Source of the DNA: DAISIK01 sp036822055
Lineage (GTDB): Bacteria; Verrucomicrobiota; Verrucomicrobiia; Opitutales; Puniceicoccaceae
DNA: 64,000 nt
Assembly (NCBI GenBank): GCA_036822055.1
Contig: DAISIK010000002.1
Coordinates: forward strand, 62,001 to 126,000
Direction: 5' to 3'
The translations under genes were made by a program, and so were the position numbers. The notes beneath the pieces are model-generated. The model did no database searches. It saw only the letters and a program-made list of their open reading frames with translations, and was not told the origin of the DNA. Below, piece by piece: positions 8,988-17,223 of this stretch (within the stretch, counting starts at the first letter, position 1; every line of letters starts with the position of its first letter).

Positions 8988-9641
8988 ATGCGCATCTATC
9001 TGACAGTTCTCTTTGCCTCTGCCCTCGTCGTCATCGCCATCCTCGGCTTTCGCGGCGATAAGAGCGAGAAACCACCCCTTTGGCTCTTCCCCGATATGGA
9101 TGAACAAGCCAAGTATAAAGCTCAGGCCGCCAACGATTATTTCTCCAATCGGATGAACGATCGACCCGTCCCACGCAATACCATCCTCAGAGGCCAGGGC
9201 TTCGATCGCGGAACCGTCTTTGGTTCGGAGTACGATGGCAGCCGGGTCGCCAACACCGAATTACTTCGAGGGAGAGAAGCCGATGGAGAGTGGGTTCGCG
9301 GGTTCCCCACCGACATCAATGAACAAGTCATGCGAACTGGCGAAGAAAAATACCAAATCTTCTGCCTGCCATGCCACGGTCACGCTGGAGACGGACGTGG
9401 CGTAACTTCCCAATACGGGATCCTTGCTTCCAACCTCAATTTGGAGATGTACCGAGTCATGGCCGAGGGTGAGATCTACAACACGATCGCCTACGGGAAA
9501 GGAACCATGATGGGCTACGCTGAGAAGCTTAATCCAGAGGAGCGGTGGGCAGTTGTCCTCTACGTTCGCGCGCTTCAGCGCTCCCAAAATGCCTCAGCTG
9601 GCGATATCCCCTCCGACAAAAAGGCTGAACTCGGACTATGA
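8988..9641 (+). CDS. actE: ActE, monohaem cytochrome c subunit of alternative complex III
   Basis: The protein is 217 aa with an N-terminal hydrophobic anchor or signal (about residues 4-20) and a single CLPCH haem site (126-130) followed by GHAGDGRG, the usual class I cytochrome context. A later GTMMGY segment probably supplies the axial Met. The LFPDMDEQAKYKAQ stretch is characteristic of ActE. It is a periplasmic electron carrier within the complex, likely delivering electrons to the oxidase encoded downstream. The gene overlaps actF by 4 bp (ATGA), so translation is coupled. Confidence 0.92.
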   Translation: MRIYLTVLFASALVVIAILGFRGDKSEKPPLWLFPDMDEQAKYKAQAANDYFSNRMNDRPVPRNTILRGQGFDRGTVFGSEYDGSRVANTELLRGREADGEWVRGFPTDINEQVMRTGEEKYQIFCLPCHGHAGDGRGVTSQYGILASNLNLEMYRVMAEGEIYNTIAYGKGTMMGYAEKLNPEERWAVVLYVRALQRSQNASAGDIPSDKKAELGL

Positions 9642-10933
9642 GCGTTAAAACCATTGCTTTACCAGCCTCTGGGATCCGTTACCCCGGAATGGCGAAACTT
9701 GCTTCTGTTTCGCTCTCCGTTGGGTTGATCTTCTCCCTCATTGCCCTCCTCGGACTCTTCTGGGGCTTCGTCGATAATGAGAGCCGCTACGCCATCAGTT
9801 ACCTCCTCGGTTTTTCCTTCTGGTATTCCGTCCTCGTTGGCATGCTCTTTATCGTGCTCCTGACCTACATCTTCGATGCCGGATGGTCGATCATCATTCG
9901 GCGGCAACTAGAGCACTTCCTCGGGGCCTTTCCCTGGCTGACGCTGCTCTTCCTCCCCCTCATCGTCATTCCGTGGTTCACTCCCGAGCCCGGAATCCTC
10001 TGGAAATGGCTCGACCCCAACTACGTCCTTAATACCGGTGAAACCGTCGGCCAGGATGTCCTTTTCGTTGAGAAGAGCCCCTACCTCAACCAGACCTTTT
10101 TCACTATTCGTTCAGTCGTCTTCCTCGGGGTTCTCAGTCTGCTCGCCATTGGTTTCCGCCGCCTCTCCTTCCGCAACGACTCAACGGGCGATCCGGCTAA
10201 CTTCGCCTCCGGCCGCAAACTAGCCGGGCTGGGGATCTTCGTTGCAGCCTTTGCCGTGACCTTTTCCGCCATCGATTGGTTCAAGAGCCTCGAGTACCAC
10301 TGGTTCTCCACCATGTTTGGGGTGTGGTTCTTTTCCGCCTCCATGAGGGCCGCGCTCGCAGTTATCGGCATCACCTGCGTCCTTCTCGCGAGTTTTGGCT
10401 ACCTCAAGGGCATCTATAATAAAGCGCACCAATACGATCTTGGAAACCTCACCCTGGCCTTCACTATCTTTTGGGCCTACATCAGCTTCTCCCAGTATTT
10501 CCTGATCTACCAGGCCAACATCCCCGAAGAAACCTTTTGGTACACCATCCGGCAATTTGGGACCGATGACCTCCGCAACTCTTGGTTCACCGTCAGCATG
10601 TTGCTCGTGTTTGCCCACTTCCTCTTCCCCTTCCTCTTTCTTCTCATTTACAAGAATAAGATCCGCACCGTAACCTACGTCTTCATCCTTGGGTGGATCC
10701 TGGTCTTCCATCTCCTCGATCTTTACTGGAACATCCTCCCGGGGAAGAAGACCGACCTCTCGGAAATTTTGGGTTACCGGATCCGGGAATTCTCAATTTC
10801 ATTTTTTGATCTCGCGGCAATTATTGGCTTTGGCGGTGTCGTCCTTTGGGCCTTCTTCCGCAGCAGCTCTCAGCAATGGGGTATTCCAGTTCGGGATCCC
10901 TACATCAACGAATCGATCAACCACCATGAGTGA
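9638..10933 (+). CDS. actF: ActF, second NrfD-like membrane subunit of alternative complex III
   Basis: The protein is 431 aa with about ten transmembrane helices and no cofactor motif. It is the paralogue of ActC, and in solved complexes ActC and ActF form the membrane core. Typical stretches are DAGWSIIIRRQLEHF and SLEYHWFSTMFGVWFFS. The gene overlaps actE at its start and overlaps the next small gene by 8 bp at its end (ATGAGTGA). Its presence completes the full actABCDEF set in canonical order. Confidence 0.92.
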   Translation: MSVKTIALPASGIRYPGMAKLASVSLSVGLIFSLIALLGLFWGFVDNESRYAISYLLGFSFWYSVLVGMLFIVLLTYIFDAGWSIIIRRQLEHFLGAFPWLTLLFLPLIVIPWFTPEPGILWKWLDPNYVLNTGETVGQDVLFVEKSPYLNQTFFTIRSVVFLGVLSLLAIGFRRLSFRNDSTGDPANFASGRKLAGLGIFVAAFAVTFSAIDWFKSLEYHWFSTMFGVWFFSASMRAALAVIGITCVLLASFGYLKGIYNKAHQYDLGNLTLAFTIFWAYISFSQYFLIYQANIPEETFWYTIRQFGTDDLRNSWFTVSMLLVFAHFLFPFLFLLIYKNKIRTVTYVFILGWILVFHLLDLYWNILPGKKTDLSEILGYRIREFSISFFDLAAIIGFGGVVLWAFFRSSSQQWGIPVRDPYINESINHHE

Positions 10934-11267
10934 ACATTCTGCTCCCTCAGGCCATTCTCCAGAACTTGCCGAAGAGAAAAGTCTTTCCGCCCAACTACCG
11001 GCCATCCTCGGCGCCGTTGGATTCATCCTACTCTTCGTCCTCATCAGCGACTTGGCCTACGTCACCAACCGTCCCGACTCCGCCGCTGACGCTATTCGTT
11101 CCCAGCAACGAATTGAGACACGTGCCTCCCTTGACAACGAAGGCATCAATAAAATCACGACCTACCGGGCCATTGATGCGGAAAAGGGCGTCTACCAAAT
11201 CCCCATCAGCCGCGCGATGGATTTGACCCTTGCTGATTTGCTTTCCTCAGAGGGAGAGTCACGGTAG
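10926..11267 (+). CDS. Small single-TM protein between actF and the cbb3 genes
   Basis: The protein is 113 aa from ATG 10926, overlapping actF by 8 bp. It has an N-terminal hydrophilic stretch, one clear transmembrane helix (about residues 25-43, LPAILGAVGFILLFVLISD), then about 65 exported residues including YQIPISRAMDLTLADLL. No haem, metal or catalytic motif is visible. Its place exactly between the reductase and oxidase genes suggests a linker or assembly subunit of a reductase-oxidase supercomplex. This is inferred from position only. It ends 4 bp before ccoS. Confidence 0.7.
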   Translation: MSEHSAPSGHSPELAEEKSLSAQLPAILGAVGFILLFVLISDLAYVTNRPDSAADAIRSQQRIETRASLDNEGINKITTYRAIDAEKGVYQIPISRAMDLTLADLLSSEGESR

Positions 11268-11271
11268 TAAA

Positions 11272-11505
11272 ATGGAAGAGGCTTGGTGGAGTAACCTTTT
11301 ATTAGCAATCCTTGGGGTCGGAGCCCTGCTCTTCACAACCGCAGTTCTGGCCCTTTTCTGGGCCTCTCGCAACGGCCAGATGAATAACTTTGAAGCAGGA
11401 GCTAAGACCATTTTCGATGAAGAAGAGCCTGAAGGACAACAAACTGATTTTTTCCCGGGCGAGGGAGAAAAATCTCAAGACGCAGCAACCAGAAATAACG
11501 GTTAA
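11272..11505 (+). CDS. ccoS: CcoS-like cbb3 oxidase assembly protein
   Basis: The protein is 77 aa with one transmembrane helix (about residues 9-28) followed by FWASRNGQMNNFEAGAKTIF and an acidic tail. The pattern of a short membrane protein with (A/S)xRxGQxxxxE and a late acidic stretch matches CcoS, which is needed for cofactor insertion into cbb3 oxidases. I chose ATG 11272 because upstream codons overlap the preceding gene. It is located 6 bp before ccoN. The copper P-ATPase CcoI and the CcoG/CcoH genes that often accompany ccoS are not in this window. Confidence 0.75.
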   Translation: MEEAWWSNLLLAILGVGALLFTTAVLALFWASRNGQMNNFEAGAKTIFDEEEPEGQQTDFFPGEGEKSQDAATRNNG

Positions 11506-11511
11506 TCCCTT

Positions 11512-12990
11512 ATGAGTATTCAAGCGGCAACCGCAAACCCTGGCCTCCAGCTTCCCGAGGAGCAGGTCGTTGACTCGACGAGAGCACAGCTTTGGCAAAT
11601 TGACCGCTCCCTCCGGTTTGCGGGCATCTTCTTCATCAGTGCTGCCATCATCTGGCTCCTCATCGGATCAGCCCTCGCCATCATTGCCTCGATCAAGCTC
11701 CACACTCCGGGGTTTTTAGCTGACATTCCTGCCCTGACTTTCGGCCGTGCCCGCTCCGCACACCTCAACGCAATGGGCTACGGTTGGGGCAACAACGTCG
11801 TCTTCATCGTGGCGGTCTGGATTATGGCCAGACTTTGCCGCGCGCCCATTCGGCACTTTGGTCTTCTGCTCTTGGCTGGCATCTTTTGGAATGTCGGGGT
11901 GCTCGTCGGCGTCTTTGGGATTATGGCGGGCGACATGACGTCTGTTGAGTGGTTGGAAATGCCAAACTACGTCGCTCCCATCCTTGCCGTTTCCTATGCC
12001 ATGATTGGTTGCTGGGGCATCCTTGCCTTCACCTATCGCAGGGGAGAGCACGTTTACGTTTCCCAGTGGTACATCCTCGCTGCTCTCTTTTGGTTTCCCT
12101 GGCTCTACACCATCGTTCAGATCGTCATATTTTACGCCCCCGCCCGCGGAGTGGTTCAATCCCTCACCAACTGGTGGTTCGCACACAACGTACTCGGTCT
12201 CTGGTACACCCCGGTTGGGCTGGCAGCCGCTTATTATCTCATCCCCAAAGTACTGGGGCGCCCCATCCACAGCTACTACCTTTCGATTCTCGGTTTTTGG
12301 TCTCTCGCTCTATTTTACAACTGGGCCGGGGTACACCACCTCATCGGCGGCCCTATCCCCCTTTGGCTCCAGGCAGCCGGTACTGTCGGAAGCCTCGGCA
12401 TGATCATTCCAGTAATCGTTGTTGCGATCAACCACCACATGACCGTCAAAGGGAACTTCCAGGCTCTCTGGAACAGCCCCACCCTCCGGTTTATTGTCTT
12501 TGGAGCCATGTCGTACACCCTCACCAGCTTGTTCGGGTCTCTCATGGCGATCCCGGAGGTGAACGTCGTCACACACTTTACCCACTTCACCGTGGCCCAC
12601 GCCCACCATGGTGTCTACGCCTTCTTCACCATGGTCATGTTTGGGTCCTGTTACTTCATGCTCCCTCGCCTCCTCGCCAAAGAATGGCCATCTGGAGCTC
12701 TCATCAAAATTCATTTCTGGTGCTGTGCACTCGGCATCGGCATCTACGTCGTTGGTCTCTCCTTTGCCGGCTGGTTCCAGGGCATTAAGATGAATAATGC
12801 CGACAATGCTTTCCTCGACATCGTTGCCTTTACGATCCCTTGGCTCTTTTCCCGCTCGGTTGCTGGTATGCTGATGACCCTCGGCCACATAGCCTTCGCC
12901 CTGAATTTTGCCTGGATGCTCCTGGGTCGCAATGTTGCCAGCCCGAAGCTGTCCTTCGCAAAGTTCCGAACCGTCGAGGAACGTTCCTGA
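11512..12990 (+). CDS. ccoN: CcoN, catalytic subunit I of a cbb3-type cytochrome c oxidase
   Basis: The protein is 492 aa with about twelve transmembrane helices. Expected ligand regions are present: SAHLNAMGYGWGNN for the low-spin haem His, WWFAHNVLGLWYTPVG for a CuB His and the nearby Tyr region, GVHHLIGGP for the CuB His pair, and THFTHFTVAHAHHG for the high-spin and low-spin haem His cluster. It reduces oxygen to water at a haem-copper centre. It sits in one operon with the complete quinol:cytochrome c reductase, so the two are probably expressed in fixed ratio. The ccoO gene follows 7 bp after its stop. Confidence 0.92.
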   Translation: MSIQAATANPGLQLPEEQVVDSTRAQLWQIDRSLRFAGIFFISAAIIWLLIGSALAIIASIKLHTPGFLADIPALTFGRARSAHLNAMGYGWGNNVVFIVAVWIMARLCRAPIRHFGLLLLAGIFWNVGVLVGVFGIMAGDMTSVEWLEMPNYVAPILAVSYAMIGCWGILAFTYRRGEHVYVSQWYILAALFWFPWLYTIVQIVIFYAPARGVVQSLTNWWFAHNVLGLWYTPVGLAAAYYLIPKVLGRPIHSYYLSILGFWSLALFYNWAGVHHLIGGPIPLWLQAAGTVGSLGMIIPVIVVAINHHMTVKGNFQALWNSPTLRFIVFGAMSYTLTSLFGSLMAIPEVNVVTHFTHFTVAHAHHGVYAFFTMVMFGSCYFMLPRLLAKEWPSGALIKIHFWCCALGIGIYVVGLSFAGWFQGIKMNNADNAFLDIVAFTIPWLFSRSVAGMLMTLGHIAFALNFAWMLLGRNVASPKLSFAKFRTVEERS

Positions 12991-12997
12991 TCCAAGC

Positions 12998-13648
12998 ATG
13001 AAAAGTCTTCCCCTTCTCTTCCTCGGCATCTTTTTTACCCTCGCCTTTGCGTGGGTCGGTATCGTCTGGACGGGAAATTATCAAATTGGATCCCTCGAGG
13101 TCACGACAGAAAGGCTCGACGAAGAGGGCAACCTAATGGAGGGCGAACCCCTTTTTCCAACCCGCCCGGTCGGTCTCGCACAACAGGGCAAGCTCGTCTA
13201 TATCCGCGAAGGCTGCATGTACTGCCATTCGCAACAAGTTCGCCCCAAGGGTTTTGGCGCTGATATTGAAAGAGGCTGGGGTGGTCGCGGATCGGTTCCG
13301 CGGGATTACATCCTGCAAGACCGGGTTCTCCTTGGCACCATGCGCACAGGTCCCGACCTTACGAACGTGGGCGCTCGTCCCCTCACCGCAGACTGGCACC
13401 ATCAGCACCTCTACAATCCCCAAATCGTCTCCCAGGGCTCAATCATGCCCCCCTACGCTTACCTCTACGAGGTTCGGGAAATTGGGGATGCTCCGAATCC
13501 GAAGGCTATCTCGATTAACCCCGATCTCCCCTACGCGCCACCGCCAGGCTACGAAGTGATCCCCACCCACGACGCCGAGGCCCTTGTCGCCTACCTTCTT
13601 AGCCTCAAGATTGACTACAGCTTACCTGAGGCTTCGATTGAAGAATGA
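12998..13648 (+). CDS. ccoO: CcoO, monohaem cytochrome c subunit II of cbb3-type oxidase
   Basis: The protein is 216 aa from ATG 12998. It has an N-terminal transmembrane anchor (about residues 4-24) and one haem site in the family-typical motif REGCMYCHSQQVRP (CMYCH 73-77). Further CcoO landmarks are GPDLTNVG and SIMPPYAYL, the latter with the axial Met. It receives electrons from the CcoP-like cytochrome and passes them to CcoN. The stop overlaps the start of the following cytochrome gene by 4 bp. Confidence 0.92.
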   Translation: MKSLPLLFLGIFFTLAFAWVGIVWTGNYQIGSLEVTTERLDEEGNLMEGEPLFPTRPVGLAQQGKLVYIREGCMYCHSQQVRPKGFGADIERGWGGRGSVPRDYILQDRVLLGTMRTGPDLTNVGARPLTADWHHQHLYNPQIVSQGSIMPPYAYLYEVREIGDAPNPKAISINPDLPYAPPPGYEVIPTHDAEALVAYLLSLKIDYSLPEASIEE

Positions 13649-14331
13649 ACAGCGACGGCCAACCACATTCAAAAACCAGTCTAAAGCACCCCTCGGGCAA
13701 CCCGAAGAACGAATCGGCCAACTTCACTGACGATTCCCTTCGCGCCGTCCACGACCAACTCGCCCGGGAAAAGAAAGAACCCAGCGAATTGGCGGCTCCC
13801 CTCCCTATCTCGGTCGTATTTCTCTGCTGTGCCGTCATTGCCTGGGCTGCCTTTTACTTCGGCAGTCGATACAACAAATTTAGTTGGGAGGTTACCAATC
13901 CATACTTCGACCCGATGGCTGCCAGCGCACCACCGCCAGCCTTTGACCCGATCGCCGTCGGACGACGCATCTACGCTCAGAACTGCATACAGTGTCACCA
14001 GGCTGATGGTAATGGAACTGCCGCCTTCCCTCCCCTCAACCGCTCGGAGTGGGTCCGCGGAGAACCCGGTCGGGTCGCCTCGATCCTTCTCCATGGATTG
14101 GTCGGAGAAATTGAGGTGGCAGGGAAGAAATATAACGGGAACATGCCAGCTTTTGGTGCCAATCTAAACGATCAACGCATCGCTGCCGTCATAACTTACA
14201 TCCGCCAGGAGTGGGACAATACCTACTCGGAAGTGACTGAGGAAATGGTTGCCGCTGAGCGAGCAAGATCGGCCTCAAGAACTTCCCCCTGGACCGGACC
14301 TGACCTCCTCGCCATCTTCCCCATCGAATAG
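13645..14331 (+). CDS. Membrane-anchored monohaem cytochrome c, CcoP-like subunit
   Basis: The protein is 228 aa. An unusual 52-residue soluble N-terminal extension precedes one transmembrane helix (about 53-73). A single class I cytochrome domain follows, with CIQCH at 114-118 and a likely axial Met in GNMPAFG (Met167). Its position after ccoN-ccoO makes it the functional counterpart of CcoP. Classical CcoP carries two haems in two cytochrome domains, whereas this protein has only one. It may accept electrons directly from ActE or ActA. The ATGA overlap with ccoO shows translational coupling. It ends the operon, convergent with the ATPase gene. Confidence 0.85.
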   Translation: MNSDGQPHSKTSLKHPSGNPKNESANFTDDSLRAVHDQLAREKKEPSELAAPLPISVVFLCCAVIAWAAFYFGSRYNKFSWEVTNPYFDPMAASAPPPAFDPIAVGRRIYAQNCIQCHQADGNGTAAFPPLNRSEWVRGEPGRVASILLHGLVGEIEVAGKKYNGNMPAFGANLNDQRIAAVITYIRQEWDNTYSEVTEEMVAAERARSASRTSPWTGPDLLAIFPIE

Positions 14332-14353
14332 ACCCCGCTCCCCCCTCCAAAGT

Positions 14354-16609
14354 CTACGCTCCCCGTAGCGGAACCAAAAGGCGCAGGCTGTTCAAACAAA
14401 CCAACACGGTGCTGCCCTCATGGGCGACCACCCCGATCGTTAGGGGAATCAGCCCGGCAATCGAGACCAGCATCATCACCGCCACGGTCCCCAGGGAAAT
14501 CGCTATATTCTGCCGAATGATCCTGCGGGCTCGCCGACTCAAGCGAAACGCCCCCAATAGCTTCTCCAGGTCATCTTTCATCAAAACGATCTCAGCCTGT
14601 TCCAGCGCCGCATCGCTGCCTCGCGTTCCCATCACAATAGCCACCTCGGCAGCGGCCAAACCAGGGGCATCGTTCACCCCATCGCCCACCATCGCGACCT
14701 TGCGTCCGTCACGACCCAATTCCTCGATTAGCCTGACTTTATCCTCGGGGAAGAGGCCCGCTTCGATCCGGCCTACCCCAATCTCCTGACCTACTTTCTC
14801 CGCTGTCCCCAAGCGGTCCCCCGTCAGCATCACGGTGTCTACCCCTTCAGCGTGGAGCCGCGCAACCACCCCCTGGGAGCTGGTACGAATCTCATCTTGA
14901 AGGAGAATCCTCCCCAGCAAACCTTCGTGGATTACCCAAACCTCACTGCACTCCGGGGGCGGCTCGGGGATCGTCGCCATGGCCTCTGCAAGTTCTCCCT
15001 GTTGGAGAAGTTCTCTTCTTCCCAAAAAGCACACGCGATCTCCTGCCTTGGCACGGATTCCCTGCCCCGCAATTTGCTCAAAACCTGCCACCTCGACCGC
15101 CTCAATCCCAAGCTCTTTGCCATAAGCAGTGATGGCTCGGGCGATCGGATGCCTCGAATAGGCCTCCATGCTAACCGCGAGCCGGGTAATCGTCGCTTCC
15201 TGCCCTTCCGGAAAACTCTCCACGCTGACCACCCGAAGCTCACCGGTCGTCAGGGTTCCTGTCTTGTCCAGGGCCACCGTATCAATCTGGTTGAGCTTTT
15301 CAATGGCCGCCCCCCCTCGGAAAAGGATTCCCTGGCGTGCTCCAGAGGCTATCGCTGCCAGAATGGCCGACGGAATCGAAAGGACCAAAGCGCAAGGACT
15401 GGCCACCACAAGGAAGGTCATTGCTCGATAAAAGGCCGACGGGGCGCCTCCATCACCCACCCAAGGCGCCGCTCCAAGGCCCTGCCACCAAAAGAAAAAC
15501 ACCGCCACCGTCGCCGCTAGTACCAGGTAAGTATACCGGGTTCCAAAACGGTCCGTGAACCGCTGGCTTGGAGCCCGCCGATTCTGCGCGTCATTGATCA
15601 GAGAAATCACCTTTTGGAGCGCACTCTCCCGCGCTGGTCGAGAAGCCTCATACTCCGCGACACCCCAGAGGTTGAGGGTGCCGCCGAAAACCTCGCTTCC
15701 CGATTCCTTCGCAACCGGCGTGGCCTCCCCGGTCAAGGTCGATTCGTCAGCGGCCGTCTTCCCCGACTGAATGACGCCATCCACTGGAAAAAGTTCATCA
15801 GGCATCACCACCAGGAGATCTCCGGGGACAATGCACTCGATTGGCACCGTCTCCTCATCGCCACTACTCGAGCGCCGACGAGCTGTTTGAGGCGCGGCAT
15901 CAATCAACGAACGGATCTCCCGGTGGGTCCGGTACAGGGCAAAATGTTCGAGCGCCCCCGAGAGGCTGAACAGAAAAAGCAAGAGCGCTCCCTCCGTGTA
16001 GGCTCCAATCGCACTGGCCCCCAAAGCCACCGCCAACATCAGGAAATGAATATCAAGAACCCGCTGCCGTAGCTTTGCCACCGTATCCTGTGCGGCATCC
16101 CACCCTCCTGCCACGAAAGCAATCCCGTAGGCCAGGCCTGCAACCCAACTGGGGAAATAGGCAGAGCCCGAGACCGAAACTGCGATCAATAAACTCACCC
16201 CGCAACCCCCCGCCAACCAAGCCTGCTTCCGCCAATCCTCCTCCTCTTCCTGAACCGGAGCACCGACAGGGCTTTCAGGCCACGTAAAATCCCTCCACTT
16301 CCAGAACTGCGGAGCTGTCAGGCAGGTTGGCTTCTCCAGCAAAAGATCATCCCGGATCCTTTTTTCCACGATCCCACCGCCAGCCAACCCACGAGCCTCC
16401 CGCTCCACCTGCCATACTGCATCTACTGAGCGAAGGGTTTCAGCAATCTGGCGCTCCAGCCGCGCCAGATCAACCGGACCCAGGGTGGCCACCGAGAAAC
16501 GACGGGTCTCCGGATTGACCAACAAAGCCTCGACGCTCGCCTCTCCTTTGAGGAACTCAACTAAGGCCACCTTCCAGGAAATATCGCTCCTAACTCTCGA
16601 GACACCCAT
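14354..16609 (-). CDS. P1B-4-type heavy-metal transporting ATPase (CoaT/CtpD-like)
   Basis: The protein is about 751 aa from ATG 16609 (a TTG-like start at 16690 would add 27 residues). P-type landmarks are TGEATP, the phosphorylation site DKTGTLT (Asp448), the HP motif SRHPIA, and the hinge GDGVNDAPGLAAA. The membrane metal site reads SPC (about 404-406), and the last helix has HEGST (about 730). SPC with HEGGT/HEGST defines the P1B-4 group, known to export Co2+, Fe2+ or Zn2+, rather than the CPC copper pumps. The N-terminal domain has HMA-like spacing but no CxxC. It is divergent from the BlaI-type repressor, with two shared dyads in the gap, so it is likely under that repressor. Confidence 0.88.
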   Translation of the reverse strand: MGVSRVRSDISWKVALVEFLKGEASVEALLVNPETRRFSVATLGPVDLARLERQIAETLRSVDAVWQVEREARGLAGGGIVEKRIRDDLLLEKPTCLTAPQFWKWRDFTWPESPVGAPVQEEEEDWRKQAWLAGGCGVSLLIAVSVSGSAYFPSWVAGLAYGIAFVAGGWDAAQDTVAKLRQRVLDIHFLMLAVALGASAIGAYTEGALLLFLFSLSGALEHFALYRTHREIRSLIDAAPQTARRRSSSGDEETVPIECIVPGDLLVVMPDELFPVDGVIQSGKTAADESTLTGEATPVAKESGSEVFGGTLNLWGVAEYEASRPARESALQKVISLINDAQNRRAPSQRFTDRFGTRYTYLVLAATVAVFFFWWQGLGAAPWVGDGGAPSAFYRAMTFLVVASPCALVLSIPSAILAAIASGARQGILFRGGAAIEKLNQIDTVALDKTGTLTTGELRVVSVESFPEGQEATITRLAVSMEAYSRHPIARAITAYGKELGIEAVEVAGFEQIAGQGIRAKAGDRVCFLGRRELLQQGELAEAMATIPEPPPECSEVWVIHEGLLGRILLQDEIRTSSQGVVARLHAEGVDTVMLTGDRLGTAEKVGQEIGVGRIEAGLFPEDKVRLIEELGRDGRKVAMVGDGVNDAPGLAAAEVAIVMGTRGSDAALEQAEIVLMKDDLEKLLGAFRLSRRARRIIRQNIAISLGTVAVMMLVSIAGLIPLTIGVVAHEGSTVLVCLNSLRLLVPLRGA

Positions 16610-16709
16610 ATCTTCGTCTTTACCGCTGAATCCCTTAAAACACCATCCCTTTCTCTGGCTTCCCTTTCGATACCAGAAGTAACCTGTCAACCCCGTGTTG
16701 CGACGAGGC

Positions 16710-16723
16710 GCGAATTTTTTCGC
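16710..16723. promoter_or_regulatory. Candidate BlaI-type operator 1
   Basis: GCGAATTTTTTCGC is an imperfect dyad (GCGAAT paired with TTTCGC, 5 of 6). It lies in the divergent gap between the metal ATPase and the BlaI-type gene and shares its half-site with two other dyads at 16739 and 18855. Confidence 0.5.
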
Positions 16724-16738
16724 TTTTTAGGTTTGACT

Positions 16739-16752
16739 GCGAATAAATTCGC
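16739..16752. promoter_or_regulatory. Candidate BlaI-type operator 2
   Basis: GCGAATAAATTCGC is a perfect 6-bp dyad with a 2-bp centre, 75 bp before the BlaI-type start and 15 bp from operator 1. Two spaced dyads are typical of a winged-helix dimer repressor controlling its own gene and a divergent partner. Confidence 0.55.
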
Positions 16753-16827
16753 CGCAATGTCTTCAATCAAGGGTTCTAGTTTTTCTCTAAAAGTCACTCC
16801 AATCCCCAAGGATCCCCCACTTTTCCC

Positions 16828-17220
16828 ATGGCCAGACCGAAAACAAAAAAAGGTATCCTCACCGACCTTGAAATGGAGATCATGCAAATCATTTGGAGCC
16901 ACTCGGTTCCCTCAGATGTTGAGACCATTTCCGCTCAGCTCGAGACCCGTAGCCGAAAGCTGGCCCCCCCAAGCATTCGCACAATGCTGGGGATCCTTGA
17001 AGAAAAAGGCTTTGTCAGCCGCTCTCAGGAAGGGCGTCGTCACTGCTTCACCGCCAAAATCACCCGCCCCGAAGCGCAGCAAAACCTTCTCGGTGAGGTA
17101 GTCGATACTGCTTTTCAAGGCTCTCCTTCTGCCCTCTTCGCTGCCCTTCTCGGTTCCGACAAGCTCAAGGCCAGCGATCTGGAGACCATTCGCTCTCTGA
17201 TCGACAAATCTCGTCCCTGA
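16828..17220 (+). CDS. BlaI/MecI/CopY-family transcriptional repressor
   Basis: The protein is 130 aa, the family-typical length. It begins LTDLEMEIMQIIW, followed by the winged-helix part (VETISAQLETR, SIRTMLGILEEKGFVSR, EGRRHCFTAKITRPEAQ) and a C-terminal dimerisation helix. The family binds dyads as a dimer and is inactivated by proteolysis (BlaI/MecI) or by metal (CopY). Here the next gene, 3 bp downstream, encodes an M56 membrane protease, matching the BlaI-BlaR1 pairing. Two dyads sit upstream, and a similar one sits before the giant secreted protein at 18887. Confidence 0.92.
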   Translation: MARPKTKKGILTDLEMEIMQIIWSHSVPSDVETISAQLETRSRKLAPPSIRTMLGILEEKGFVSRSQEGRRHCFTAKITRPEAQQNLLGEVVDTAFQGSPSALFAALLGSDKLKASDLETIRSLIDKSRP

Positions 17221-17223
17221 ACC

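Noticed and set aside
7845..9107. 420-codon minus-strand open frame opposite actC/actD/actE
   Set aside because: Translation is full of Gly, Glu, Asp and Val, as expected from the antisense of C-rich third positions. It has no domain, and the plus strand encodes recognised subunits.
14354..16609. P-type ATPase as CcoI, the copper pump for cbb3 assembly
   Set aside because: The membrane motif is SPC with HEGST, typical of P1B-4, not the CPC of copper pumps. It is on the opposite strand from the oxidase operon.
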